64,000 nucleotides of DNA from LSUCC0057 sp048549915 (GTDB lineage Bacteria > Pseudomonadota > Gammaproteobacteria > Pseudomonadales > Porticoccaceae): assembly GCA_048549915.1 (NCBI GenBank), contig JBLYYE010000043.1, positions 24,961-88,960 on the forward strand. Reading direction: 5' to 3'. Below, piece after piece: positions 16,919 to 25,714 of the stretch. The position numbers and the translations under genes are program-made. The stretch's first letter is position 1, and the number at the start of each line of letters is the position of its first letter. Under the pieces are notes generated by a model that did not search any database, had not been told where the DNA came from, and was given only the letters and a program-made list of their open reading frames with translations.

Positions 16919-18088
16919 ATGTTTAAAATTCGCACATACAACGCTATCTCAAGCAGAGGTTTAGATCGTTTCCCACGAGAAAATTACGAGATAGCCAGCG
17001 AATTTAACGAGCCCGATGCCTACATTTTGCGCAGCCACAAACTCCATGGCGAACCGGTACCCTCGAGTGTGGTTGCGGTCGCTCGCGCCGGTGCCGGCAC
17101 CAACAATGTCCCAGTCGAAGAATATACGGCGAAGGGGATTGTGGTATTCAACACGCCTGGCGCTAACGCCAATGCGGTTAAAGAGCTGATCTTGGCCGGT
17201 CTGTTGATGGGCTCGCGCGATATCTATGGCGGCATCAACTACGTGCAAGGGCTCACCGAAATGAGCGATGCCGGCGAAATGGGTAAATTGCTCGAAGCGC
17301 AAAAAAAGCACTTTGCCGGTGGCGAGATCGTCGGTAAAACCCTCGGCATTGTCGGTCTTGGCGCTATCGGTGCCCTTGTGGCCAACATGGCGGTGGAGCT
17401 GGGCATGAATGTGATAGGTTACGACCCGGCTATTTCGGTAGAAGCCGCTTGGCAGCTCTCAAGCCGAGTTGAACGTATGGAGAACTTACAGACCCTGCTG
17501 GGGCGTTCAGATTTTATCACTCTGCATGTCCCTGCTATTGAAGCGACGCGTCACTTAATTAATAGTGAGACATTAGCAGGAATGAAGCCGAGCGCGAAAA
17601 TTCTCAACTTTGCTCGCGAAGAGATCGTCGATACAGCCGCTGTTTTGGATGCGTTAAATGCAGGCGCTCTAGGTGGCTACATTACAGATTTCCCGCGCCC
17701 TGAGCTTCTCGGCCGCAAAGATGTCATTACCATGCCGCATATCGGTGCCAGTACCGCTGAAGCGGAAGAGAACTGCGCCATCATGGCAGCCAACCAGCTG
17801 ATGGATTTTCTGCAAGATGGCAATATCGTCAACTCTGTTAACTACCCGAAAACGGTGATGGAGCGAAACGGTGGAACCCGTATCACCTTCAGCAACCAAA
17901 ATGTACCCAAAGTATTGGGTAATGTCTTAGCTGTGCTGGCAGAGAGTGAGTTGAACGTTGTAGATATGGTCAACAAAAGCCGCGGCGATGTCGCCTACAA
18001 CATTGTCGATGTTGAGGGTGCAGTGTCTGATAGTGTCCAAAACGCGATTTCTGCAGTGGAAGGCGTTACCCACGTACGCGTTATCTGA
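16919..18088 (+). CDS. D-3-phosphoglycerate dehydrogenase, second SerA (short ACT type)
   Basis: NAD-dependent 2-hydroxyacid dehydrogenase of 389 residues. The Rossmann motif is GLGAIGALVAN. The catalytic set is Arg in NFAREEIVD, Glu in DFPRPEL and His in MPHIGAST, with the phosphate loop ARAGAGTNNVP. A C-terminal ACT domain is present (from about residue 318), but the His-x-Asn serine-binding signature of E. coli SerA is replaced by SNQNVPKV, so classical serine feedback is doubtful. It follows the type 2 serC and is probably in the same operon. It is clearly a different lineage from the 409-residue SerA later in the window, so which one supplies serine under which condition is open. Confidence 0.88.
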   Translation: MFKIRTYNAISSRGLDRFPRENYEIASEFNEPDAYILRSHKLHGEPVPSSVVAVARAGAGTNNVPVEEYTAKGIVVFNTPGANANAVKELILAGLLMGSRDIYGGINYVQGLTEMSDAGEMGKLLEAQKKHFAGGEIVGKTLGIVGLGAIGALVANMAVELGMNVIGYDPAISVEAAWQLSSRVERMENLQTLLGRSDFITLHVPAIEATRHLINSETLAGMKPSAKILNFAREEIVDTAAVLDALNAGALGGYITDFPRPELLGRKDVITMPHIGASTAEAEENCAIMAANQLMDFLQDGNIVNSVNYPKTVMERNGGTRITFSNQNVPKVLGNVLAVLAESELNVVDMVNKSRGDVAYNIVDVEGAVSDSVQNAISAVEGVTHVRVI

Positions 18089-18134
18089 CTCCTTAACACA
18101 GTCCCTCCTGTCTATGCCAACGGGTGCTCGCCAA

Positions 18135-19070
18135 ATGAGAGAGAGCTTCCACGTCGCGTACTGTTTTGACAAAGGCTATCGCCAGCACTTTGGTGCCGCA
18201 GTGACCTCTTTGCTCTCTAATAGCAAAGAGGTAGGAGTAGAGCTGATTATCCATGTTGTGACCGACTCGCTAGCACCCGAGTTGACTATGCAACTCGACG
18301 AAATTAGCAATTTTTACGGCGTAGAGATAAAAAAATATCCGCTCTCACATGACATCTCAGAGCAGATAAACAGCCTACCGCCATCGCCACTTTTAGGGTA
18401 TCTCAGCCGCGCTGCCTATTACCGTCTATGGCTTGCAGATCTGCTGCCTGCTGAAGTGGGAAAAGTCCTTTATTTGGACAGCGATACGATCGTGCAAAAA
18501 AACTTGAGTGAGCTTTTTGCAATGCCGTTTGACGGAAGCTCAATTTTGGGCGTTCAAGATGCTAACCATGTCACTTGGGAGAGGATGCATGGCCTCAAAC
18601 AGTATATTAATAGTGGCGTACTACTTTTAAATATAGACGCATGGCGTGAGAAAAAACTGCTTGATAGATGTTTGCAATGGGTCAAAGAGCACCCTGGGCG
18701 AAACTTTTTGGCGGATCAGTGCGTTATCAATGCTGCTTTAACTGATGAGATAAAGTTAATCCCTTCGCAGTGGAACCACTATGTAGAACCGGCGAAGCCT
18801 GTTGATGAAAATCACACAAACTACATCATCCACTACATTACGAAAGATAAACCTTGGCAAGCTTGGTACGACCCGGCTCAAGCTAAAGCCTATTGGTACT
18901 ATTTGAGTAATTCACCGTGGCGCGGCGCCAAGGCTGAGCAAGCTACAACAGTTGAGCAACTCTATCGACAGGCAGATTTTTCAAGAAAAGATGGCAGGCT
19001 AGAGGAGGCGCTCGAGCTCTTTGATAAAATCATTAATCTGCAGGCAAAATCCCTTAGTAAAGATACTTAA
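18135..19070 (+). CDS. Family 8 glycosyltransferase
   Basis: GT8 retaining glycosyltransferase of 311 residues, in the family of lipopolysaccharide galactosyl/glucosyltransferases. It begins FHVAYCFDKGYRQHF...SLL, has the metal-binding DxD in YLDSDTIV (Asp115, Asp117), the INSGVLLLNIDAWRE and DQCVINAA motifs, and a C-terminal HYITKDKPWQAWY that closes the active site. The last 45 residues look like a single TPR-like helix pair (ADFSRKDGRLEEALELFDKI). The ATG at 18135 gives the usual compact start; another ATG at 18114 is possible. Neither has a strong ribosome site. It begins 46 bases after the second serA and ends convergent with, and overlapping by 3 bases, the regulator gene. The acceptor is unknown. 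Confidence 0.85.
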   Translation: MRESFHVAYCFDKGYRQHFGAAVTSLLSNSKEVGVELIIHVVTDSLAPELTMQLDEISNFYGVEIKKYPLSHDISEQINSLPPSPLLGYLSRAAYYRLWLADLLPAEVGKVLYLDSDTIVQKNLSELFAMPFDGSSILGVQDANHVTWERMHGLKQYINSGVLLLNIDAWREKKLLDRCLQWVKEHPGRNFLADQCVINAALTDEIKLIPSQWNHYVEPAKPVDENHTNYIIHYITKDKPWQAWYDPAQAKAYWYYLSNSPWRGAKAEQATTVEQLYRQADFSRKDGRLEEALELFDKIINLQAKSLSKDT

Positions 19071-20056
19071 ATTTGGTTTTCAAACAACTTCGCGCGCACT
19101 GTCTTGCGATACTCTGAAGCCGTTGAGCCACTCCACTGTTTAAACCGCTGAGAAAACCAGCTGGCGTTTTCAAAACCACCTCTCAGTGCTATTTCGCCAA
19201 TATTGAGATCGGTGTCGCGAAGGAGTTCACAGCAAAACTGCATGCGCTTTTCTAATAAGTAGTTACCCAGAGTTGATCCTGTAGCATTGTTAAAGCGTCG
19301 GTGCAGTGTGCGCGGCGAAAGCCCAAACTGGCCAGCAACATCATCGAAGCAAACTTTGCGGTGAAGGTTGTCCTGCAGCCAGATCTGCACTTGCAAGATA
19401 GTCTCATCGCTTATGCGTTCAACGTTTGGATCGTCAGCACTACTTAAGTTGCGGATCTCGTGAAAGAAGTTGCGCTGCGCCTGACGGGCAATAATGCGTC
19501 CAAATATTCTCTCCACTAATAGCATCATCACCTCAGCCATAGCGTTGACGCTGGCGGCGCAGTAGAGATTGCCGGCCTGGGTAGAGAACAGTTGGCGTTG
19601 CAGTTTTACAGCGGGATAGTCGCGTTGCATCTGATCGAAATAGTGCCAGTGTGTCGTCGCGTTGCGGCCATCCAAGAGCCCTGCCGCAGCTAAAAAACAG
19701 ACACCGGTACCGACGGCAGCCATCGGCGTATTGCGTTGCTGCTGTTGCTTTAGCCAAGGCAAATAACTTGTATGTCTTTGCAGAGCGGGCCGGGGGTTGC
19801 GCCACAGGGCAGGGACATGGATAAGATCAAGAGGTGTATCATCCAAATCAGCCAGACAGGCGGTAGCGGCTACTTTTAAGCCGGCAGAGCAGGTAACTTC
19901 CACACCGCTGTCGACTGCCCAGTGCAAGTTAATTTGTTGGATGGGGTGTCGCTGGGCACGCGCCATGGCCTGTGCAAACTGTAAAATCTCCGCTGCCAGT
20001 GTTGAGCCAGAAATCAACATCCCTTCGCAGAGTAAAAGCGCAATATTTATCTTCAT
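19067..20056 (-). CDS. GlxA-like AraC-family transcriptional regulator
   Basis: 329 residues with a DJ-1/PfpI (class I glutamine amidotransferase-like) N-terminal domain (about 1-195, including GTGVCFLAAAGLLDGR at the nucleophile-elbow position) and a C-terminal AraC double helix-turn-helix (about 220-320, with FGLSPRTLHRRFNNATG and IALRGGFENASWFSQRFKQWSG). Regulators of this design control amine, choline or arginine catabolism in Pseudomonas; the ligand here cannot be read from sequence. It is divergent from fabY over 91 bases, so fabY is a candidate target besides itself. Confidence 0.88.
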   Translation of the reverse strand: MKINIALLLCEGMLISGSTLAAEILQFAQAMARAQRHPIQQINLHWAVDSGVEVTCSAGLKVAATACLADLDDTPLDLIHVPALWRNPRPALQRHTSYLPWLKQQQQRNTPMAAVGTGVCFLAAAGLLDGRNATTHWHYFDQMQRDYPAVKLQRQLFSTQAGNLYCAASVNAMAEVMMLLVERIFGRIIARQAQRNFFHEIRNLSSADDPNVERISDETILQVQIWLQDNLHRKVCFDDVAGQFGLSPRTLHRRFNNATGSTLGNYLLEKRMQFCCELLRDTDLNIGEIALRGGFENASWFSQRFKQWSGSTASEYRKTVRAKLFENQI

Positions 20057-20147
20057 TTGGCAATATTACGTTATCAAATGGCAGTTTAGCTACAAAAAAG
20101 GGCTTCCTTATTCGCTACAATGCATGGAATTAATCAAGGATATCAGC

Positions 20148-22058
20148 ATGAGCGACTCAGCCTTAGCACCTACTTCACTTCCTGTTATTGTCGGCTTTGG
20201 GGGTTACAACCCAGCGGGGCGCAGTTCTGGCCATCAGGGTTACCGGCGTATGGTAATTGAGTCTTTGGCTGCAAATGAGCGCGAGCAGACATTGGTCGGT
20301 TTGGCCTGCCTAATGCAGCTGGTGAGCTGGGATGAGGCCGGTTACCGCACGGCAGAGGGAGAACTGCTCGATGCTGCCGCGGTTGCCGAACGTTACTGCG
20401 AGCGAGTTTTGGCCGGTACGCTCATCCGCAAGATTGAAAATTTTGACCCCGATCGAGTACTTGAGCAAAAAAATATTGCCGCTAATACGGCCACTGAATT
20501 CGTTATAGCCAAGCGCGATATGCCCGCTCAAATACCGGTGAACTGGCAGTGTCAGGAGCGTGATGACGGCACTGTACTGGTGAGTAGTGACGGCCAAGAT
20601 GAGTTGCTATTGCGTCAGTATTACTCGTTGGGTGTGAAAGCCGCCGGCCAGTTGCCGAGTGGCTTTGATATGGCTGCGCACTATAATTCGCGCTTTCATC
20701 CACGCGGTTTACAGGCGGCCATACTCGGTGCCAGCGATGCCCTTTACAGCACTGGTATCGACCTACCCAAACTGCTCAATGCGGTGCGCCCCGATCAAAT
20801 AGGTACTTATTCCTCAAGTATCAGTCAGCTGACCAGTGAAGGTTTGGCCGGCATGCTGCAGTCGCGCTTGCTCGGCGGACGCACCACCGCTAAACATCTG
20901 CCGATGGGGCTCAACTCGATGCCCGCTGATTTTATCAATGCCTATGTTCTCGGTAGTGTTGGCCACACAGAGGCAATTACTGGTGCCTGTGCGAGTTTTT
21001 TGTTTGTCTTGCAGGCGGCGGTGCGCGATATCACCAGTGGTGTACGACGGTTGGCCATCGTCGGTAACGCTGAGGCAGTCGCTACGCCAGAAGTGATAGA
21101 GGGTTTTGCCGCGATGGGGGCTCTGGCCAGTGACGAGAATCTCTGCAAATTGGATGGCAGTGACAGCCCAAACTGGCGCCGTGCCAGCCGCCCGTTTGGC
21201 GACAATGTTGGTTTCACTGTGGGTGAAGGTGCCCAATTTGTAGTGTTGATGGACGACGCCTTAGCGATTGAGCTGGGTGCCGACATCCACGCTGCGGTAC
21301 CTGCGGTTTATATCAATGCCGATGGCGTTAAAAAGTCGATTTCAGCCCCGGGAGCAGGTAATTACGTCTGTTTTGCCAAAGCGGTTGCTAAGGCTGCTGC
21401 TGTGGTGGGCATCGACACGGTGCGCGATAACAGTGTGGTTTATGCCCACGGTTCGAGTACCCCCGCCAACCGGATTACTGAATCGCATATGTTCGATCTA
21501 GTTGCAGATAAATTTGGTATTAAAGATTGGCCAGTCACTGCGCCTAAAGCGTATTTAGGGCACTCTCTGACCGCGGCCAGTGGCGATCAGTTGATTTCAG
21601 CGCTGGGTGTCTTTAAGTACCAGTGGGTGCCTGGGATAAAAACCATAGATAAAGTGGCGGACGATGTCTTCCAGTCGAACCTTACCTTCCCGCTGGCTGA
21701 TTTGGATTGTCGAGAGGCCCCTCGCCATGTGGCGTTTATCAACTCTAAGGGATTTGGTGGCAACAATGCGACCGGTGTCGTCATTGCCCCCGAGTTGGTC
21801 GAAACTATGTTGGCTAACCGTTACGGACAAGCCTTTGCCAGTTATTGTGAGCGCCGCGAGCAGACCCGCCAACAAGCAGACGCCTACCTGAAACGCGCCG
21901 ATGCTGGGCAGTTAGATGTCATCTATCGGTTTGGTGAAGACCAAGTCGATGTTGCCCAACTCCATCTAACCGAGAGCCAAATAACGCTACCGGGGTTTGA
22001 TCAACCGGTTGAGTTTGATAACACCAACCCTTGGCAAGACATGTTTGGGCGCGATTAA
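20148..22058 (+). CDS. fabY: Beta-ketoacyl synthase FabY (fatty acid synthesis initiation type)
   Basis: 636-residue ketosynthase. Its size and opening VIVGFGGYNPAGRSSGH match the FabY enzyme of Pseudomonas aeruginosa, which condenses acetyl-CoA with malonyl-ACP to start fatty acid synthesis in place of FabH. The catalytic triad is visible: Cys281 in TGACASF, His434 in AHGSST and His472 in LGHSLTAASGD. A glycine loop GFGGNNATG lies near the end. The N-terminal part of about 130 residues is the family-specific extension. The ATG at 20148 has AAGGA eight bases upstream; the in-frame ATG at 20124 is a weaker alternative. The stop overlaps the convergent downstream gene. Confidence 0.88.
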   Translation: MSDSALAPTSLPVIVGFGGYNPAGRSSGHQGYRRMVIESLAANEREQTLVGLACLMQLVSWDEAGYRTAEGELLDAAAVAERYCERVLAGTLIRKIENFDPDRVLEQKNIAANTATEFVIAKRDMPAQIPVNWQCQERDDGTVLVSSDGQDELLLRQYYSLGVKAAGQLPSGFDMAAHYNSRFHPRGLQAAILGASDALYSTGIDLPKLLNAVRPDQIGTYSSSISQLTSEGLAGMLQSRLLGGRTTAKHLPMGLNSMPADFINAYVLGSVGHTEAITGACASFLFVLQAAVRDITSGVRRLAIVGNAEAVATPEVIEGFAAMGALASDENLCKLDGSDSPNWRRASRPFGDNVGFTVGEGAQFVVLMDDALAIELGADIHAAVPAVYINADGVKKSISAPGAGNYVCFAKAVAKAAAVVGIDTVRDNSVVYAHGSSTPANRITESHMFDLVADKFGIKDWPVTAPKAYLGHSLTAASGDQLISALGVFKYQWVPGIKTIDKVADDVFQSNLTFPLADLDCREAPRHVAFINSKGFGGNNATGVVIAPELVETMLANRYGQAFASYCERREQTRQQADAYLKRADAGQLDVIYRFGEDQVDVAQLHLTESQITLPGFDQPVEFDNTNPWQDMFGRD

Positions 22059-22912
22059 TCGGCGGCTATCAGATTCGCTATGAGTTGCTGGCGATCCGCG
22101 GATTTAGGTAGTTTGAGCAAAACCTCGCGCAGTTGCTCTCGGTGCTCTGGGTTAGGGCTTTTTTTATAGGCTATAGCGCGGCTCAGCAAAGTTCTAAATG
22201 ACTCCTCTTGTAAAGCAATACCGCTGCTGCGCAGCAGCTGTGCAGTAGGTGAATAGCGCAAAGCGAATTCAAATTGTTCCGGCGGGTTGAGTCCGCCACT
22301 CAAATTCAAACCCTTAGATAGCCCTGCAAAGTGATAGTAATTCTCTCGCTCTGTTTTAGCGTCGGGCCATTTTTGGGTGGCTTGAGTATAGGCCGATGCG
22401 GCATACAAACGCGCTTGAGCTGCACTGGACAAGAACGGTAGGAGCTCGCGCAGTGGGAAGAAAAAATCGCTAAATAGCGGTTCGTAAACTGCTGATGGAC
22501 CAAACAGTTGCAAAAGTTCTGTGCGGCTGTTGAGCAGCCAGCGGCGGCGGTGTTCTAGCCACTGTTTTGACAGTGGCGTGTAATCGGCATGCCAGTAGTT
22601 GTCAGAAGTTACGCTGTAGCTACTCCAGAGTCGCAGCTTGAGCTGTTGAGCGAGAATAGCCCGTTCGCTAGTGGGCTGAAGAGTTTCGCCCAACAACGGG
22701 TGCGCTGGGTTAAGTTGTTGTGGCGTAACTTGTGAGAGTATCGACGCTGTGGGTAGCGGCGGTGCAGCAGAGGTGACTTGGTAGAGGCTGTAGCCGAGCA
22801 CGCCATTGCCCGCTAACAAAAGAGCAATGAATAATAGAGTGAAGCGGTGCAAAAAATGCGCTGGAGGTGTGTACATGGTCATATCCAAAGAGAGTAGAAG
22901 CTCTTTAAACAT
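22055..22912 (-). CDS. Single-pass membrane-anchored protein, unassigned
   Basis: 285 residues that I do not recognise. A single N-terminal hydrophobic segment (about residues 26-47, FTLLFIALLLAGNGVLGYSLY) acts as an anchor or uncleaved signal, and the rest should be periplasmic. The middle is rich in aromatic residues and Arg (NYWHADYTPLSKQWLEHRRRWLL). The C-terminal 40 residues are helical and charged (REQLREVLLKLPKSADRQQLIANLIAAD). It overlaps the end of fabY by 4 bases, facing it. An ATG at 22882 is an alternative start. No catalytic motif is evident. Confidence 0.7.
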   Translation of the reverse strand: MFKELLLSLDMTMYTPPAHFLHRFTLLFIALLLAGNGVLGYSLYQVTSAAPPLPTASILSQVTPQQLNPAHPLLGETLQPTSERAILAQQLKLRLWSSYSVTSDNYWHADYTPLSKQWLEHRRRWLLNSRTELLQLFGPSAVYEPLFSDFFFPLRELLPFLSSAAQARLYAASAYTQATQKWPDAKTERENYYHFAGLSKGLNLSGGLNPPEQFEFALRYSPTAQLLRSSGIALQEESFRTLLSRAIAYKKSPNPEHREQLREVLLKLPKSADRQQLIANLIAAD

Positions 22913-23069
22913 AGCCCAATACCGGCTTTTGGCCAGTCTGAAATATCGTTGAACAGCTTTATCAGATTGAAGCCGTTTTGTCTGCCGCTGCTAAGTGGGT
23001 AGATAAGTGTTAACTCGGTTACAGTGTGATGTATTACTTTTATTTACACGAGTACATGCGTTCACAGGT

Positions 23070-23097
23070 TTGACACGCAAACAAAAACTGATAACTT
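23070..23097 (+). promoter_or_regulatory. Candidate promoter of the nitronate monooxygenase-like gene
   Basis: A perfect -35 TTGACA (23070-23075) with a 16-base spacer to a weak -10 TAACTT (23092-23097), about 22 bases before the start codon. The 206-base gap 22913-23118 otherwise shows no gene. Confidence 0.4.
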
Positions 23098-23118
23098 CAC
23101 ACTCTCTGAGGAGCCAAT

Positions 23119-24111
23119 ATGCCACTGCCAACCACCTTTAAAGATCGCCTGCGCCTACCGGTAGTCGCGGCACCCATGTTCTTAACTTCGGGCCCAGAGT
23201 TGGTCATAGAGTGCTGCAAGGCTGGCGTAGTTGGTACCTTCCCAGCGCTTAACCAGCGCACCAGTGAAGGATTTGAAGCGTGGTTGATAGAGATAAAAGC
23301 TGCACTGGCCGAGCACGCTGCGGCAACCGGCTGTGAACCGGCACCATTTGGCGTCAATCTTATTGTGCACAAATCGAACCCGCGTCTTGAGGCCGATCTA
23401 GCGCTTTGTGTAAAGCATGAGGTACCGCTGATTATCACCTCGCTGGGGGCGGTCACCGAGCTTATTGATAGCGTGCACGGGTATGGCGGTGTGGTCTTTC
23501 ACGATGTCATTAATGCACGCCACGCTGCTAAAGCGGCTCAAGCCGGAGCTGACGGCTTGATCGCTGTGTGCGCTGGTGCCGGCGGCCATGCCGGTACAAC
23601 CAGTCCTTTTGCACTGGTTAACGAGATCCGTCAGTTCTTCGACAAAACCATCCTGTTGGCGGGATCGCTCTCCACTGGGCGCGATATCGCAACCGCACAG
23701 ATGATGGGAGCTGACTTGGCCTACCTGGGTACTCGCTTTATCAATACCCAAGAGAGCTTGGTAGTCGATGAATACCGCCAGATGATAGAGCAGACTACAG
23801 CTGCCGATATTCTCTATACGCCGAATATCTCAGGTGTTTACGCCAATTTCTTGCGCCCGAGTATTGTGCAAATGGGCCTCGACCCAGATAACTTAGAGCC
23901 GAAAAAAGATATCGATTTTGGTGAAGAGCTGACCGTAGACGCTGATAAGAGCAGTGGCGATAAGGCTGACGGCGCCTGGAAGACAGTCTGGTCTGCTGGG
24001 CAGGGTGTCGGTTCAATCAAAGACAGCCCAAAAGCTGCGGACCTTATTGATCGATTAGAAGCGGAGTACCGCGAGGCTAACGCCAGCCACGCATTACTAG
24101 TGAATCACTGA
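23119..24111 (+). CDS. Nitronate monooxygenase-like FMN flavoprotein
   Basis: TIM-barrel flavoprotein of the 2-nitropropane dioxygenase/nitronate monooxygenase family, 330 residues. FMN-binding features are PVVAAPMFLTSGPELV at the start, NLIVHKSNPR, the GADGLIAVCAGAGGHAGT loop and the phosphate-binding AGSLSTGRDIATAQMMGADLAYLGTRF. The His of AGGHAGT is the usual catalytic residue. Members detoxify nitronates or act as NAD(P)H:quinone reductases, and the substrate here is not determinable. A GAGGAG precedes the ATG. A 65-codon gene follows 14 bases later. Confidence 0.88.
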   Translation: MPLPTTFKDRLRLPVVAAPMFLTSGPELVIECCKAGVVGTFPALNQRTSEGFEAWLIEIKAALAEHAAATGCEPAPFGVNLIVHKSNPRLEADLALCVKHEVPLIITSLGAVTELIDSVHGYGGVVFHDVINARHAAKAAQAGADGLIAVCAGAGGHAGTTSPFALVNEIRQFFDKTILLAGSLSTGRDIATAQMMGADLAYLGTRFINTQESLVVDEYRQMIEQTTAADILYTPNISGVYANFLRPSIVQMGLDPDNLEPKKDIDFGEELTVDADKSSGDKADGAWKTVWSAGQGVGSIKDSPKAADLIDRLEAEYREANASHALLVNH

Positions 24112-24125
24112 GTGAGGTAGAGCGG

Positions 24126-24323
24126 ATGAGTATCAGTAAAAAATTGCTCGATTACTTTAACCGCAAAAAGTCGCTCTCGACTGACAAGAACCACACGCGC
24201 TACCGCAATGATATCTGCAACCATTGGGATCTTGATTATCTCTCGCTCGATGAGCTGGAGCAGCAGTTAGTAGACGACAAAGTGGAAACAACGGTTGTGC
24301 GCACTAAACCTGACAAGGAGTAG
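24126..24323 (+). CDS. Small hypothetical protein
   Basis: 65 residues with a basic N-terminal half (SISKKLLDYFNRKKSL) and an acidic helical part (DYLSLDELEQQLVDD). No domain is recognised. It begins 14 bases after the nitronate monooxygenase-like gene and has GAGG 10 bases before its ATG, so co-expression is likely. Codon use looks like that of its neighbours, which supports it being real, but its size leaves doubt. Confidence 0.55.
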   Translation: MSISKKLLDYFNRKKSLSTDKNHTRYRNDICNHWDLDYLSLDELEQQLVDDKVETTVVRTKPDKE

Positions 24324-24344
24324 TGCGCGCACAGAGAGGTGCCA

Positions 24345-24761
24345 ATGGTGCAGATATATGGCGATCACCAATCGGGTAACTGTTATAAAGTAGCCTGGGT
24401 GTTGCAGCACTTGAATTTACCGCACCAGTAGATCGACGTCGATATCCTTGCCGGCGAGACGCAGCAACCTCCATTTGCTGCCCTTAATCCCAACGCCAAG
24501 ATTCCGTTGTTGGTGCTCGATGATGGCCGCTATTTGAGTGAGTCGAACGCGATAATTAATTACGTGGCAGGCGCTACAGAGCTGCTGCCGAGCGACCCCT
24601 ATCTGCACGCCAAGGTCCTGCAGTGGCAATTTTTTGAGCAGTACAGCCACGAGCCTTATATTGCTACGGCACGTTTCATAAACCGTTACTTAGGTTTGCC
24701 AGAAGAGCGCCGCGCTGAATACGCCAGCCAGCCCAACCATCTGCCGATGGCAATGGGCTAA
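24345..24761 (+). pseudogene. Decayed glutathione S-transferase
   Basis: Reading from the ATG at 24345 (preceded by GAGAGG) gives MVQIYGDHQSGNCYKVAWV, the thioredoxin-like start of a bacterial glutathione transferase, but codon 29 is TAG (24429-24431). The frame then continues through IDVDILAGE, ALNPNAKIPLLVLDDGRYLSESNAIINYV, which includes the cis-proline and the SESNAI glutathione-binding motif, and into the helical C-terminal domain. It ends at about 110 residues after the stop (QPNHLPMAMG), roughly half a domain short of the usual length of about 200. The gene is therefore broken twice. Translation from a downstream TTG or GTG codon could still give a fragment. The end abuts the convergent hydrolase gene. 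Confidence 0.8.
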
Positions 24762-25654
24762 TGCTGTAGCGACTGTTCGGCAAAGTGCAGATAACTCTCT
24801 AAGACCTCTGTTGGCGCTTCTAGCTGCGGGTAGTGTCCTATAAAGGGTAGCTGTGCTAGGTAGTCACACCTGCAGCCCAGCTGTTGGTAGCGCTCCACCA
24901 TATGCTGGCCTGAGACTGGGTCCCAGGAACCGTTAATGAGGGCCAGGGGTATCGGGCTATTTTGCAGTGGTTGTAACCAACGTTGGCGGTATTTGCGGCG
25001 ATCCGATATGTAGGTAATAAGATTGTGGAACAGGTGTTTGCCGTCGTTTTGGTTAATGAGCCACCAATGGGCTTGCAGCTGGTTCTCAGTCGGTTGGCTG
25101 GCGGGGCCAAACACACGGCTGAAACTGGCGGCAAATTGTCGGTATCCGGCCAGCCGGTTAATTAGACCGCCCAGCGGGCTCAACAGCAGCCGCTGGGTGA
25201 GGAGCGCGCGATGCGTTTCTGGGAACAGCCCGCCGTTGAGAAAACAGCAGCTTGTGTAACGCCGGTCGCCACTTTCAGCTTGGCGCGCCAATAATTCTTG
25301 GGCGACGCTGACGCTGTAATCGTGCACCAACAAATGGCAATGCTCTACTTGTTTAGTGGCCAGCAGAGCTTCAACAATATCCGCCTGGCCGTGGATAGTG
25401 TAGTCGCGACGGTTGGGCTTGGCCGAATAGCCAAAGCCGAGCAGATCCAAAGTGAGCAGCTCAAAATACTCTGCCAGAGGTTGCCAGAGTGGCTGCCAAT
25501 CCCAGCTTGAGGAGGGGAAGCCGTGCAGCAGTAACAGTACCGGTTTGCCGGAGTTGGTTTGATGGCGGACAAATATGGATTCGCCGCAGAGAGTCAACTG
25601 CTCGCCTTGTTCGCCCCAGTGCTGAGCGGATTGTAGGTCGTGATTGATCGCCAT
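24758..25654 (-). CDS. Alpha/beta hydrolase, epoxide hydrolase/MEST-like
   Basis: 298 residues with the alpha/beta hydrolase fold. HGFPSSSWDW is the oxyanion-hole motif. The nucleophile elbow is LVHDYSVSVAQELLAR with Asp as nucleophile, the pattern of the epoxide hydrolase/haloalkane dehalogenase branch and close to the eukaryotic MEST/PEG1 protein (HDYGDTVAQELL). The acid is probably Asp in NGSWDPVSG and the base His in IGHYPQLEAP. The ATG at 25654 has GAGG upstream; a TTG at 25666 is less likely. The substrate is unknown. It is convergent with the broken glutathione transferase and divergent from nothing; rsmE lies upstream on the same strand 60 bases away. Confidence 0.85.
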   Translation of the reverse strand: MAINHDLQSAQHWGEQGEQLTLCGESIFVRHQTNSGKPVLLLLHGFPSSSWDWQPLWQPLAEYFELLTLDLLGFGYSAKPNRRDYTIHGQADIVEALLATKQVEHCHLLVHDYSVSVAQELLARQAESGDRRYTSCCFLNGGLFPETHRALLTQRLLLSPLGGLINRLAGYRQFAASFSRVFGPASQPTENQLQAHWWLINQNDGKHLFHNLITYISDRRKYRQRWLQPLQNSPIPLALINGSWDPVSGQHMVERYQQLGCRCDYLAQLPFIGHYPQLEAPTEVLESYLHFAEQSLQH

Positions 25655-25714
25655 AGTTTGCCTCAACGCAATGGTTGTTTGAGACAGTCTACTTCAAGTC
25701 GTTGCCGCGGTGAG

